This document shows, in pieces, positions 33,173 through 42,160 of a DNA stretch of 64,000 bases. The translations under genes and the position numbers were made by a program. The stretch covers positions 98,242 to 162,241 of the forward strand of contig NZ_NGUP01000004.1 of assembly GCF_002206625.1 (NCBI RefSeq), written 5' to 3'. Under the pieces are notes generated by a model. That model was not told the origin of the DNA. It saw only the letters and a program-made list of their open reading frames with translations, and searched no databases. Position 1 is the stretch's first letter; each line of letters starts with the position of its first letter. The DNA comes from Polynucleobacter campilacus (GTDB lineage Bacteria > Pseudomonadota > Gammaproteobacteria > Burkholderiales > Burkholderiaceae).

Positions 33173-34620
33173 AACCAATTTGGATCGTCGATGATGACCA
33201 ATCAATACGCTGGGTGCTAGAAAAAGCCTTGGCGCGAGAGAATATCCCGCATAAGAGTTTCTCTAATCCTAACGATGTCCTCAATGCGCTCGAGAAAGAA
33301 GCTCCTCAGGTGTTGATCTCAGATATTCGGATGCCTCGCGGGAATGGCTTGGACTTGCTACAGCATGTCAAATCAAGTCATCCCAATCTACCCGTCATTA
33401 TCATGACTGCCTACTCTGATCTTGACTCTGCAGTTTCCTCATTTCAGGGTGGTGCGTTTGAGTATCTCACCAAACCGTTTGATGTCGAGAAAGCCGTTGA
33501 GTTAATTCATCGGGCAATAGAGCAGGGTATTCGCAATGATTCAGGAGCAAAGGAGCTATCCACCTGGAGACAAGATGCTTCTGAAATTATTGGCCAAGCG
33601 CCTGCGATGCAAGAAATCTTTCGTGCGATTGGTCGCTTAGCTCAGTCTCATGCAACCGTACTGATCACTGGCGAGTCTGGCACTGGTAAAGAGTTAGTAG
33701 CGCATGCATTGCATAAACACAGTCCCAGAGCCAAGGGACCATTTGTATCACTGAGTACTTCAGCCGTCCCTAAAGATCTACTCGAATCAGAATTATTTGG
33801 TCATGAGCGTGGTGCCTTCCCAGGCGCACAGACCTTGCGTCGTGGTCGCTTTGAGCAGGCCGATGGTGGCACTTTATTCTTAGGTGAAATTGGCGACTTA
33901 CCATTTGATTTGCAAACTCGACTCTTGCGTGTTTTAACTGATGGGCACTTCTACCGCATTGGTGGTCAAGATCCCATCAAAGCGAATGTTCGCATTATTG
34001 CCTCAACCCACCAAAACCTAGATAGTAGAGTTGCAGCAGGTTTTTTCCGGGAAGATTTATTGCATCGCTTGAATGTCATGCGTTTGCGCATGCCTTCACT
34101 GCGTGAGCGTAGTGAAGATATTCCGATGCTGGCAAGACACTTTATGCTCAGTTGCGCTAAGTCATTAGGCGTTGAGCCCAAGAAGCTTTCTGATGAGGTA
34201 TTAAAAGAGATGACAGCGATGCCATTTCCAGGCAACGTTCGTCAGTTAGAGAACTTATGTCATTGGCTGACAGTTATGACGCCTGCAAATATCATCGGCG
34301 TTAGTGATTTACCTTCAGACATCATGGCGCAAGCTGGTGAGCAGCCTGTCATATTGCATGGCGAATCTGCCCCCACAAACCCAGCTGCTGCAAAATCGGC
34401 TGCAGGTGATTGGGAAAACGGGCTTGGGCGCTTAGCCACCAAAATGCTACAGGATGGTGATAAAGAGGTTTACGATGCGCTATGCTCGCGGTTTGAGAAA
34501 GCAGTGTTGCAAGCCGCGCTGGAAGTAACGCGTGGTCGAAGGGTTGAGGCAGCACAACGCCTTGGCATCGGACGCAATACGATTACACGTAAATTGCAGG
34601 AACTGGGGATAGATGACTGA
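33169..34620 (+). CDS. glnG: NtrC (GlnG) nitrogen response regulator with altered AAA+ motifs
   Basis: A 483-residue NtrC with a receiver domain (phospho-acceptor Asp52 in LISDIRMP), a central AAA+ domain and a Fis-type helix-turn-helix (AAQRLGIGRNTITRKLQELG). Walker A GESGTGKE and the arginine-finger region FREDLLHRLNVMRLRMPSLRER are normal. Two key motifs are not. The sigma-54-contacting loop GAFTGA reads GAFPGA (Pro218). The Walker B motif reads TLFLGEIGD, with Gly239 in place of the Asp of LFLDEIGD. Both were checked in the codons (CCA at 33820, GGT at 33883). In Rhodobacter capsulatus an NtrC lacking GAFTGA activates sigma-70 promoters, so a similar change of mechanism is plausible. Confidence 0.93.
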   Translation: MKPIWIVDDDQSIRWVLEKALARENIPHKSFSNPNDVLNALEKEAPQVLISDIRMPRGNGLDLLQHVKSSHPNLPVIIMTAYSDLDSAVSSFQGGAFEYLTKPFDVEKAVELIHRAIEQGIRNDSGAKELSTWRQDASEIIGQAPAMQEIFRAIGRLAQSHATVLITGESGTGKELVAHALHKHSPRAKGPFVSLSTSAVPKDLLESELFGHERGAFPGAQTLRRGRFEQADGGTLFLGEIGDLPFDLQTRLLRVLTDGHFYRIGGQDPIKANVRIIASTHQNLDSRVAAGFFREDLLHRLNVMRLRMPSLRERSEDIPMLARHFMLSCAKSLGVEPKKLSDEVLKEMTAMPFPGNVRQLENLCHWLTVMTPANIIGVSDLPSDIMAQAGEQPVILHGESAPTNPAAAKSAAGDWENGLGRLATKMLQDGDKEVYDALCSRFEKAVLQAALEVTRGRRVEAAQRLGIGRNTITRKLQELGIDD

Positions 34621-35461
34621 TTCAATTCGAATTGCGGCGTGGAATGTCAATTCCTTAAAGGTTCGCCTTCCACACGTACTTCGTTGGTTGCAAGATCAGG
34701 AAAAAAAGCATCAGCCGATTGATGCCTTGTGCCTGCAAGAACTCAAGCTCACGGATGATAAGTATCCCCATCAAGAGCTAGAGGCGGCGGGCTATCTTAG
34801 CATCGCCGCAGGGCAAAAGACTTATAACGGGGTTGCCATCATTGTGCGTAAAGCTGCTTTAGCAGCAATTGCCTCTGATACAGCCACAACCTTTCTAAAG
34901 CCCACCAGAAATATTCCCGGGAATGATGATGAGCAGCAGCGCATCCTTGCCGCTACTATTCCGTTTGCAGGAACAAAACCTATTAGACTGGTCTCAGCTT
35001 ACTTTCCAAATGGACAATCACCCGATAGTGATAAGTTTGTTTACAAACTAGATTGGTTAAACAAACTACATACTTGGTTAACAGAAGAGCTAGAGCAAAA
35101 CCAACGCTTAGCACTTCTCGGTGATTACAATATTGCGCCAGAAGATCAGGATGTGCACGACCCTAAAGCGTGGGAAGGGCAGAACCTAGTTTCACCACCA
35201 GAAAGAAACGCTTTCCAAGACTTAATCAATCTTGGTTTATCTGATTCCTTCAGAATGTTTGAGCAAGCGCCCAAAACTTATAGTTGGTGGGACTACCGCA
35301 TGATGGGTTTCAGAAGAAATGCCGGCATGCGCATTGATCACATTCTATTAAGTGAAGCCCTTAAAGAAAAATGCAGCGCCAGCATAGTCGATAAGGAGCC
35401 TAGAACCTGGGAGCAGCCTTCTGATCATGCGCCTGTGATAGCTGTTATTCAGAAAAATTAG
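34613..35461 (+). CDS. xthA: Exodeoxyribonuclease III
   Basis: AP endonuclease/3'-5' exonuclease of the EEP family for base-excision repair. Active-site motifs are RIAAWNVNSLKVR, LCLQELKLTDDKYP (catalytic Glu), LLGDYNIAPEDQDVHD (Asp/Asn pair) and the final PSDHAPVIAVI with Asp-His. The 282 residues are near the usual size, with a slightly longer loop. It overlaps ntrC by eight bases, so it is likely part of the same transcript. Confidence 0.93.
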   Translation: MTDSIRIAAWNVNSLKVRLPHVLRWLQDQEKKHQPIDALCLQELKLTDDKYPHQELEAAGYLSIAAGQKTYNGVAIIVRKAALAAIASDTATTFLKPTRNIPGNDDEQQRILAATIPFAGTKPIRLVSAYFPNGQSPDSDKFVYKLDWLNKLHTWLTEELEQNQRLALLGDYNIAPEDQDVHDPKAWEGQNLVSPPERNAFQDLINLGLSDSFRMFEQAPKTYSWWDYRMMGFRRNAGMRIDHILLSEALKEKCSASIVDKEPRTWEQPSDHAPVIAVIQKN

Positions 35462-35555
35462 ACAAAAGATTGACTGTTACATCCTCCAAAGCATGAAATC
35501 GCTTTTTGTCTTAAGATTACGCATTATTAAGAAATGATCTTTTTAGGGAATCAAT

Positions 35556-35717
35556 ATGTTTGCTAAAACAACAGTCAGCGTTCTTGCCCTTGGCATAGTC
35601 ATCGTGGGCTTACTGCAATTTTTTGACGATGGCAGTTATCTCGTCTTCGTCCTTGGCATGGTAGTTTATTTCTTGGCGACTATTTCTGATTCTATTTGCA
35701 AAAGAATAGGCAAATAA
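35556..35717 (+). CDS. Small membrane protein, 53 residues, function unknown
   Basis: A short open frame with a good ribosome binding site (TTTAGGGA, seven bases before ATG). It encodes two hydrophobic helices, TTVSVLALGIVIVGLLQFF and SYLVFVLGMVVYFLATISDS, joined by DDG. The C-terminus is basic (ICKRIGK). It stands alone between xthA and the convergent prlC and is not a fragment of either. I recognise no family. Confidence 0.5.
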   Translation: MFAKTTVSVLALGIVIVGLLQFFDDGSYLVFVLGMVVYFLATISDSICKRIGK

Positions 35718-35746
35718 ACCCTTCCATCTTGGGTGGGCTGCGCTAT

Positions 35747-37879
35747 TTAAGCTAGCCCACCATGTCGCAGTAAAGCATCAATACTCGGCTCTCTTCCACG
35801 GAAGGCTTTAAAGGATTCAGCAGCAGGGCGACTACCGCCCACCTCCAGAATTTCTTCTCTATATCGAGTTCCAGTCTTAGCATCCAGCACGCTCCCGGTC
35901 AGTTTTGCTGCTTCCTCAAATGCAGAGTAAGCATCTGCAGAGAGAACTTCAGCCCATTTATAGCTGTAGTAACCAGCGGCATAGCCACCAGCAAAGATGT
36001 GACTGAAAGAATTAATCCAACGAGAGATTTCAGGCTGTGGAATGATGTTGTATTGATTCGCAATACTTCTTGAAACCTCAAGCACTGCATGACCATTAGC
36101 GCCTTTCGCATCAAAACTCGAATGTAAGCGCCAATCGGTTAATGACATCACAATTTGACGCAAAGTTGCTAAACCATTCTGGAAGTTCTTGGCGGCCAGA
36201 ATTTTGTCAAAGAGCTCGCGCGGTAATGGCTTACCAGTTTGCGCATGAGCTGTCATTTTCTCGAGCACTTCCCATTCCCAGCAGAAGTTTTCCATAAATT
36301 GACTTGGCAATTCAACCGCATCCCATTCAACACCATTGATACCTGAAACTCCTAAGGCGCTCACCTGGGTGAGGAGATGATGCAGGCCATGACCACTTTC
36401 ATGAAAGAGGGTAATCACATCATCATGAGTAATCGTAGGCTGGCGCAATATCCCATCCACTGTTACTGGAGGAGCAAAGTTGCACACGAGATAGGCTACT
36501 GGTATCTGGATTTCTCCATTGGCTAGTTCTCTACGACCACGAGCGTCATCCATCCAGGCGCCACCACGTTTACCAGGGCGTGCATAGGGATCTAGATAGA
36601 AATAAGCCCGTATTTTTCCAGCCAGGTCTTTCACAGCAAAAGACTGCACATCCGCATGCCAAGTCGGTAAGTCAGCAGCTTCAATCTTGACACCAAAGAG
36701 TGTCTGAATCACTTTAAATAAGCCATCTAATACTTTGGGTAATGGGAAATACTGCTTGAGTTCATTTTCGGAGAAGGAGTAGCGCGCTTGCTTTAAACGC
36801 TCAGCGGCAAACGGAATATCCCAAGGCTCAAGGCCATCTACAAATCCAAGCTCCGCCTTTGCGAACTCATACAGTTCTTCCCAATCCTTCTGGGCAAATG
36901 GTTTTGATTTAAGCGCAAAGTTCGTTAAGAAGAGATCAACTTCGTCAACGGTGTTAGCCATCTTAGGAGCCAAACTGAGTGCTGCGTAATTGGCGAATCC
37001 CAGCATGCGCGCTTCTTCATCTCGCAGGCGCAATTGCTCCAACATATTCTGAGTGTTATCCCAATCGAGTTTACTTTTGGTGTATTGAGGTGCTAGCTCT
37101 GATGAGCGCGTGACATAGGCCTGATACATCAGACGACGTAGCCCCCGATTTTCAGAATATTGCATGACTGGATAGTAGGAGGGGAAGTGCAAGGTGAATG
37201 CCCAGCCTTGGAGATTCTTTTGCTGCGCGGTATCGGCTGCTGCAGCGATGGCATCCTCTGGTAAGCCAGCAAGATCTTCCTTATCACTTACTAGATGAAC
37301 AAAGCCATCAGTTGCATCTAAGACATGATCTGAAAATGCCTTGCCTAGAACGGCTTGCTTATCTTGAATGGCAGAAAAGCGTGGTTTATCAGCGTCACTG
37401 AGTTCGGCACCACCCAAACGAAAATCTCGTAGCGAGTTTTCAATCACCTTCTTTTGTGCACGATTGAGCTTTGCAAAGTCAGAACTATTTTTGAGTGCTT
37501 TAAATTTCTGATAGAGCGCTAAGTTTTGCCCAAGGCTAGAAAAGAATGCAGTGACCTCAGGTAGCATCTCTCCATAAGCGGCCCTTAATTCAGGTGTATC
37601 GGCAACACTGTTAAGGTGGGAGATCACCCCCCAAGATCTTCCTAGTGCCTCGGTCGCATCTTCTAGAGGCTCAGCCAACGCATCCCAGCTCGACGGTGTT
37701 TTTGGATCCGTTGCTGTATCTAAAGCAGCTTGTGCATGCTTCAGTAGAAACTGAATGGCAGGAGTAATGTGCTCGGGCTTTACTTCTGAGTAGGCAGCGA
37801 TGCCACGACCAAAAGTCAGGAGCGGATTATTTTGTAATTCGGAAGGTAGGGCTAGGGGTGATAGTAGGGATGTAGTCAT
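35747..37879 (-). CDS. prlC: Oligopeptidase A, M3 zinc metallopeptidase
   Basis: A cytoplasmic peptidase of 710 residues that degrades short peptides, including cleaved signal peptides. The zinc motif is FHESGHGLHHLL with His493, Glu494 and His497 (HExxH). The third ligand lies in GINGVEWDAVELPSQFMENF. The N-terminal helical domain and C-terminal FAGGYAAGYYSYKWAEVLSA are standard. It lies 19 bases after folD on the minus strand, with which it may be co-transcribed. Confidence 0.93.
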   Translation of the reverse strand: MTTSLLSPLALPSELQNNPLLTFGRGIAAYSEVKPEHITPAIQFLLKHAQAALDTATDPKTPSSWDALAEPLEDATEALGRSWGVISHLNSVADTPELRAAYGEMLPEVTAFFSSLGQNLALYQKFKALKNSSDFAKLNRAQKKVIENSLRDFRLGGAELSDADKPRFSAIQDKQAVLGKAFSDHVLDATDGFVHLVSDKEDLAGLPEDAIAAAADTAQQKNLQGWAFTLHFPSYYPVMQYSENRGLRRLMYQAYVTRSSELAPQYTKSKLDWDNTQNMLEQLRLRDEEARMLGFANYAALSLAPKMANTVDEVDLFLTNFALKSKPFAQKDWEELYEFAKAELGFVDGLEPWDIPFAAERLKQARYSFSENELKQYFPLPKVLDGLFKVIQTLFGVKIEAADLPTWHADVQSFAVKDLAGKIRAYFYLDPYARPGKRGGAWMDDARGRRELANGEIQIPVAYLVCNFAPPVTVDGILRQPTITHDDVITLFHESGHGLHHLLTQVSALGVSGINGVEWDAVELPSQFMENFCWEWEVLEKMTAHAQTGKPLPRELFDKILAAKNFQNGLATLRQIVMSLTDWRLHSSFDAKGANGHAVLEVSRSIANQYNIIPQPEISRWINSFSHIFAGGYAAGYYSYKWAEVLSADAYSAFEEAAKLTGSVLDAKTGTRYREEILEVGGSRPAAESFKAFRGREPSIDALLRHGGLA

Positions 37880-37898
37880 ACCCTCTAGCTTAATGGAT

Positions 37899-38753
37899 CT
37901 AGGGCTTGGCTGCTTTTTCTGCCGCTTCTAAAGTATTCATGAGCAGCATGGTAATAGTCATTGGGCCGACACCGCCCGGTACAGGGGTGATCCAGCCAGC
38001 GATATATTTAGCGGCGTCAAAGTCCACATCGCCACAGAGCTTACCATCTGGCAGGCGGTTGATGCCAACATCGATCACGACAGAACCAGTTTTCACCATA
38101 TCGCCAGCAATCATCTTGTGTTTGCCAGTGGCCACCACCAGAATGTCAGCATCTTTAGTATGGTGAGCTAAATCACGGGTCTTGCTATTACAAATAGTCA
38201 CCGTTGCACCAGCTTGCAATAGGAGCATGGCCATCGGTTTGCCCACAATATTAGAAGCGCCCACAATCACAGCGCGGGCACCCCGAATCGGGTAATCAAT
38301 ACTCTCTAAGAGTTTCATACAGCCATAAGGAGTACAAGGCTTGAACTCTGGCTGGCCAACCATTAAAGCGCCAGCGTTAGCAACGTGAAAACCATCTACA
38401 TCTTTTTGGGGGGCAATGGCCTCAAGCACACGCTCAGCAGCAATATGCTCAGGTAGCGGTAATTGCACTAGGATGCCATGAATGGATGGGTCTGCATTAA
38501 GGGTTGCAATGCGAGCAAGTAATTCTTCTTCACCCAGCTCAGCAGAATAGCGCTCTAATACCGAATGAAAACCCACATCCTCACAGGCCTTCACTTTATT
38601 GCGGACATACACTTGGCTAGCAGGATTTTCACCAACCACGATGACTGCTAAGCCAGGACGAACGCCCTTAGCAGTAACAATTGCACCACGCGCTGCAATT
38701 TCAGTACGAATTTTTTTAGAGAGGGCAACGCCATCTAGTAATTGGGCAGGCAT
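37899..38753 (-). CDS. folD: FolD, methylenetetrahydrofolate dehydrogenase/cyclohydrolase
   Basis: A bifunctional one-carbon enzyme (284 residues) that interconverts 5,10-methylene-THF and 10-formyl-THF. Motifs are [20 protein letters not shown] with the catalytic Lys in the following [41 protein letters not shown], the NADP loop [18 protein letters not shown], and the C-terminal [15 protein letters not shown]. It is complete. It lies seven bases after the FixJ-like regulator gene. Confidence 0.96.
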   Translation of the reverse strand: MPAQLLDGVALSKKIRTEIAARGAIVTAKGVRPGLAVIVVGENPASQVYVRNKVKACEDVGFHSVLERYSAELGEEELLARIATLNADPSIHGILVQLPLPEHIAAERVLEAIAPQKDVDGFHVANAGALMVGQPEFKPCTPYGCMKLLESIDYPIRGARAVIVGASNIVGKPMAMLLLQAGATVTICNSKTRDLAHHTKDADILVVATGKHKMIAGDMVKTGSVVIDVGINRLPDGKLCGDVDFDAAKYIAGWITPVPGGVGPMTITMLLMNTLEAAEKAAKP

Positions 38754-38759
38754 GAGAAA

Positions 38760-39404
38760 TTAATTCGGCTGTGGATCTGAGAGCGCCAAACGTAGAAGAT
38801 CGGCTACGGTATTGACGTTGAGCTTTTCCATAATATTAGCGCGGTGGGCTTCAACTGTCTTAATAGAGATACCAAGATCATCGGCAATTTGCTTATTGAG
38901 ACGACCAGCAACGATACGCTCTAATACTTGACGCTCACGACCAGTCAGCTTGCTCAGTAAACTCTGCGTCACTTTTCGTTGACTTGCTTGTGAGTACTCC
39001 ACTCTCGCTTTAGCAAACATGCGATCGACCAAACTACAGAGATCATTTTCTTTAAAAGGCTTCTCAATAAAGTCTACTGCGCCACGTTTCATGGTGGAGA
39101 CTGCCATTGAGACATCACCGTGACCAGTAATAAAGGCTACTGGCATTGGAAAGTTTTCACTAGTTAAACGCTCTTGGAGTTCAAGGCCAGACATCCCCGG
39201 CATACGAACATCTAAGATTGCACAAGAGATAGTCGACTTATCAGTGCTTTGCAAAGACTGCAAGAAACGCTCAGCGCTGGCATGACAGCGAACTACATAA
39301 CCATTGCTTTCTAAAAGCCATGTGAGTGAATCACGTACAGCCTCATCATCGTCAACGACATAAACGACTTCGGCTTGGTTTGGTTTGGCAGCAGCTAAGT
39401 TCAT
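38760..39404 (-). CDS. FixJ-like response regulator
   Basis: A 214-residue regulator: receiver domain (VVYVVDDDEAVRDSLTWLL; phospho-acceptor Asp in CAILDVRMPGMSGLEL; FITGHGDVSMAV; EKPF with the conserved Lys) and a LuxR-type helix-turn-helix at the C-terminus (LTGRERQVLERIVAGRLNKQ, then DLGISIKTVEAHRANIMEKL). It belongs to the FixJ/TodT/TtrR group. The partner kinase is encoded immediately upstream in the same operon. Target genes are not evident; the divergent aceE operon is one possibility. Confidence 0.88.
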   Translation of the reverse strand: MNLAAAKPNQAEVVYVVDDDEAVRDSLTWLLESNGYVVRCHASAERFLQSLQSTDKSTISCAILDVRMPGMSGLELQERLTSENFPMPVAFITGHGDVSMAVSTMKRGAVDFIEKPFKENDLCSLVDRMFAKARVEYSQASQRKVTQSLLSKLTGRERQVLERIVAGRLNKQIADDLGISIKTVEAHRANIMEKLNVNTVADLLRLALSDPQPN

Positions 39405-39438
39405 AAGGGGTCTCGCAAGGTCAATCTAAAAATAGGAT

Positions 39439-41955
39439 TTATCCATTTTCCATTGAATCGGGGGATTCAAGGGGTAGGAGCATTGTAAAGGTGCAGCCGG
39501 CCAGTTTGGTGCGTTCGGAGTCCATTACATTCGATGCCCAAAGTCGCCCATGATGGGATTCAATAATGGAGCGGCAAATATTGAGTCCCATGCCCATTCC
39601 ATCGGCTTTAGTGCTAAAAAAGGGCTCAAACATGCGTTCTAAGACGGATTCGGCAATGCCACCCCCAGAATCCGTTACCTGAATACGCATCATGGCAGGG
39701 AAGGTGCTGGTATCTAAATCGGCGCTAATCATGACCGGTGGCGCTGACCAACGGGAGGAGAGGGGATAGGCCTCACGCACGCTATCAAGGGCATTTTTTA
39801 GGAGATTCACCAGTATCTGCAGGATCAGTACAGGATCTACATTAACCTCGGGCAAATCATCTGCCAGTTGAGAGGTGATACTTAAGCGGTGGCGATGCGC
39901 TTCAATTTCTACAAGACCTACTGCGTCATCAATGATTGTTTTGATCGATGAGAATTTACGTTGAGGCTCACTGCGCTTCACAAATCCACGAATACGTTGA
40001 ATGATGGTGCCGGCACGATGTGCTTGTTCAGATGCTTTTTCTAGAGCCGGCAAGATGTCTTTACTTAAAGAGGGATCAAGATTAGCCTCTAAGCGTTTTG
40101 CAACACCCATGCAGTAATTAGAGATGGCCGATAGGGGCTGATTTAATTCATGCGCAAGAGAGGACGCCATTTCACCCATCGTAGTCAGACGGCTTGTAAA
40201 TTGCATACGCGCCTCTTGTTGGCGCGCCAAGTCATCTGCTTCTTTGCGAATCGTAATATCAGTAGCAATCAACAGTTGGGCTAAATGGCCATCTACCCAG
40301 GGTATAAAGCGACGACGTACCTCAAACCACTTATTACTGCCGTCATCCAATTGAACTTCTTCTGACTCTGCTTCCTGATATAAGAATGAGCTTGGAATGC
40401 CTGGTGTTGAGTCTTGTAGTTCCTCGGCAACATCGCGTAAGGTATCCAGATTGCTGGGATTACCAGCTAATTTAAAATGGCCTTGTGCATTGTCGCCAAA
40501 GTTCTCTCGATAGAAGCGATTGGCAAATAGAAGTTTGTCATTCTCAAGATCTACCACGGATACTGCTGCATCAAGCCCCTCAAGTACAGTAACAAAACGC
40601 TCTTGGGATACGGCAAGCTCTTCCCGAATCTTTTTTGGTTCCGAGATATCAATTAATGAAGTAATCCAACCCGTTTGAGTCCCTTTCTCATTAATCAAGG
40701 GAGCAATAAAGGTACGCGTTTCGATTTGCGATCCATCACGGCGCAAAATGGCACCCTCAATTCCTGTTTTTGATATGGCCTCAGATTCCAGGGCTTCATT
40801 CATTTTCTCGACCAGCTCCTCGCGCCTAGAGTCCGGCCAGAAAGGGAATGGTGGGGTTAGGCCAATAAGCTCTTTTGCGGACCAGCCAGTCATCTCGCAA
40901 AATGCGCGGTTCACATAAGTAATGCGCTTTTCCATGTCATGCGCCCTAATACCAACCGGCGTGGAATTTTCCATGGCATTACGAAAGTTCGTTTCTGTAC
41001 GAAGGCTCGCTTCCGCTTCTTGGCGGACTTGCATTTGCTTTAAGACGGACCACAAACTCCAAATTACGAAGGCACATAATCCGAGCACAACGCCAATTAA
41101 CATTCGGAAGGTGAGATTGGTGGGCGGGGGATAGGTATCAATCCGTAAAACTAAGTTCGGACTGAGAATGCCAATGTCTAAACTCGTCTGATTACTAAAT
41201 GCGCGTTTTGGGGTGTTTCTATCAGATGAAATCGACAATACTCTTTCGTTGTCGGTGAGAAGGGTAAAGCGGTATTGGGCTTTGAGCTCTGCTGGCACAA
41301 CATCCAAAACACCCTGAGCGGTATAGAGGGCAGCCAAATATCCAATAATCTCTCCGTCAACAATATTGGGCACTACCTGCCAAAAAACAGTTTTTCTTTC
41401 TTTTTCGAGTGGATCATTACTTGGAAGATTTAAGTTAATAAACTGACTAAACGATGCTCTGTTTGTGCTTCTACTGAGTTCGATTGCATTGTTCAATCCC
41501 TCATTGGCCGATTGGTCGTTTTGTGTTCTGTTAATCCAATCTGATTTGTTGTTACTTAAGGGGGCCGTCCATAGCCACTGATTTTTTGGATCAATCCAGA
41601 TGATTTTGACAATTTCATGGTTGTTGTTGACCAAATCAACGGCTTGCTCGTAAGCAATTTTTCTCAGTCTTTCCTTATCCTCACTAGCCGCTAGCTCTCG
41701 ATTAATGCTGACTAAGACATCAAAATTATTTACAAAGCGCAGTTGTATACGCTGCTTAGCTAAAGAGAGTTCTCTAAATAGAGCCGATTCTTGTTGGTTT
41801 TTTTCTTGTAATTGCAGAGTGCCCAAAATGACGCCCATCACTGCCGTAAAAATAACAATGGCAATGAGGGGGGTATATACGAGCCTAAATCCCCGGATTT
41901 TTCGGAGCCATTTGAATGGGCTAAGGAGTAATCTAAAAGAGACCGAAATTTTCAT
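39439..41955 (-). CDS. Membrane sensor histidine kinase with two PAS domains (FixL/DctS-like)
   Basis: An 838-residue kinase. Helix 1 (YTPLIAIVIFTAVMGVILGT), a periplasmic sensor of about 230 residues and helix 2 (MLIGVVLGLCAFVIWSLWSV) are followed by PAS 1 (NSTPVGIRAHDMEKRITYVN) and its PAC part. PAS 2 (LEGLDAAVSVVDLENDKLLF) comes next, then the H-box SSLAHELNQPLSAISNYCMG and an ATPase domain (ILVNLLKNALDSVREAY, VTDSGGGIAESVLERMFEPF, GMGMGLNICRSIIESHHGR). The periplasmic part resembles the double-Cache type by layout, suggesting a small-molecule ligand. No haem-binding FixL signature is evident. It is divergent from aceE. Confidence 0.87.
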   Translation of the reverse strand: MKISVSFRLLLSPFKWLRKIRGFRLVYTPLIAIVIFTAVMGVILGTLQLQEKNQQESALFRELSLAKQRIQLRFVNNFDVLVSINRELAASEDKERLRKIAYEQAVDLVNNNHEIVKIIWIDPKNQWLWTAPLSNNKSDWINRTQNDQSANEGLNNAIELSRSTNRASFSQFINLNLPSNDPLEKERKTVFWQVVPNIVDGEIIGYLAALYTAQGVLDVVPAELKAQYRFTLLTDNERVLSISSDRNTPKRAFSNQTSLDIGILSPNLVLRIDTYPPPTNLTFRMLIGVVLGLCAFVIWSLWSVLKQMQVRQEAEASLRTETNFRNAMENSTPVGIRAHDMEKRITYVNRAFCEMTGWSAKELIGLTPPFPFWPDSRREELVEKMNEALESEAISKTGIEGAILRRDGSQIETRTFIAPLINEKGTQTGWITSLIDISEPKKIREELAVSQERFVTVLEGLDAAVSVVDLENDKLLFANRFYRENFGDNAQGHFKLAGNPSNLDTLRDVAEELQDSTPGIPSSFLYQEAESEEVQLDDGSNKWFEVRRRFIPWVDGHLAQLLIATDITIRKEADDLARQQEARMQFTSRLTTMGEMASSLAHELNQPLSAISNYCMGVAKRLEANLDPSLSKDILPALEKASEQAHRAGTIIQRIRGFVKRSEPQRKFSSIKTIIDDAVGLVEIEAHRHRLSITSQLADDLPEVNVDPVLILQILVNLLKNALDSVREAYPLSSRWSAPPVMISADLDTSTFPAMMRIQVTDSGGGIAESVLERMFEPFFSTKADGMGMGLNICRSIIESHHGRLWASNVMDSERTKLAGCTFTMLLPLESPDSMENG

Positions 41956-42080
41956 GAATGAGGCTTATTTTGCCTGATTGCTCTATTGAAAACGCCATTT
42001 CCTCTTTAATTTCAAGATCTTATTTGTAGTGCAATAAAATATCACATTATGAGAAATATTATCATTATGTGGAAAATTGC

Positions 42081-42109
42081 TTGTTTACCCCCGTATACCT
42101 TTTTAGAAT
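42081..42109 (+). promoter_or_regulatory. Putative sigma-70 promoter of aceEF-lpdA
   Basis: TTGTTT (42081-42086) and TAGAAT (42104-42109) are separated by 17 bases, about 50 bases ahead of the aceE ATG. An imperfect inverted repeat CACATTATG...CATTATGTG lies 10-40 bases upstream and may be a regulator site. Confidence 0.5.
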
Positions 42110-42160
42110 ATTGCCTATAAAGTGAACAATCAATTGCGAAGCACTCATTGGAGATAAGTT

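Noticed and set aside
35733..35760. Hairpin GTGGGCT/AGCCCAC at the end of prlC as a terminator
   Set aside because: One arm is inside the coding sequence and there is no T-run on either strand.
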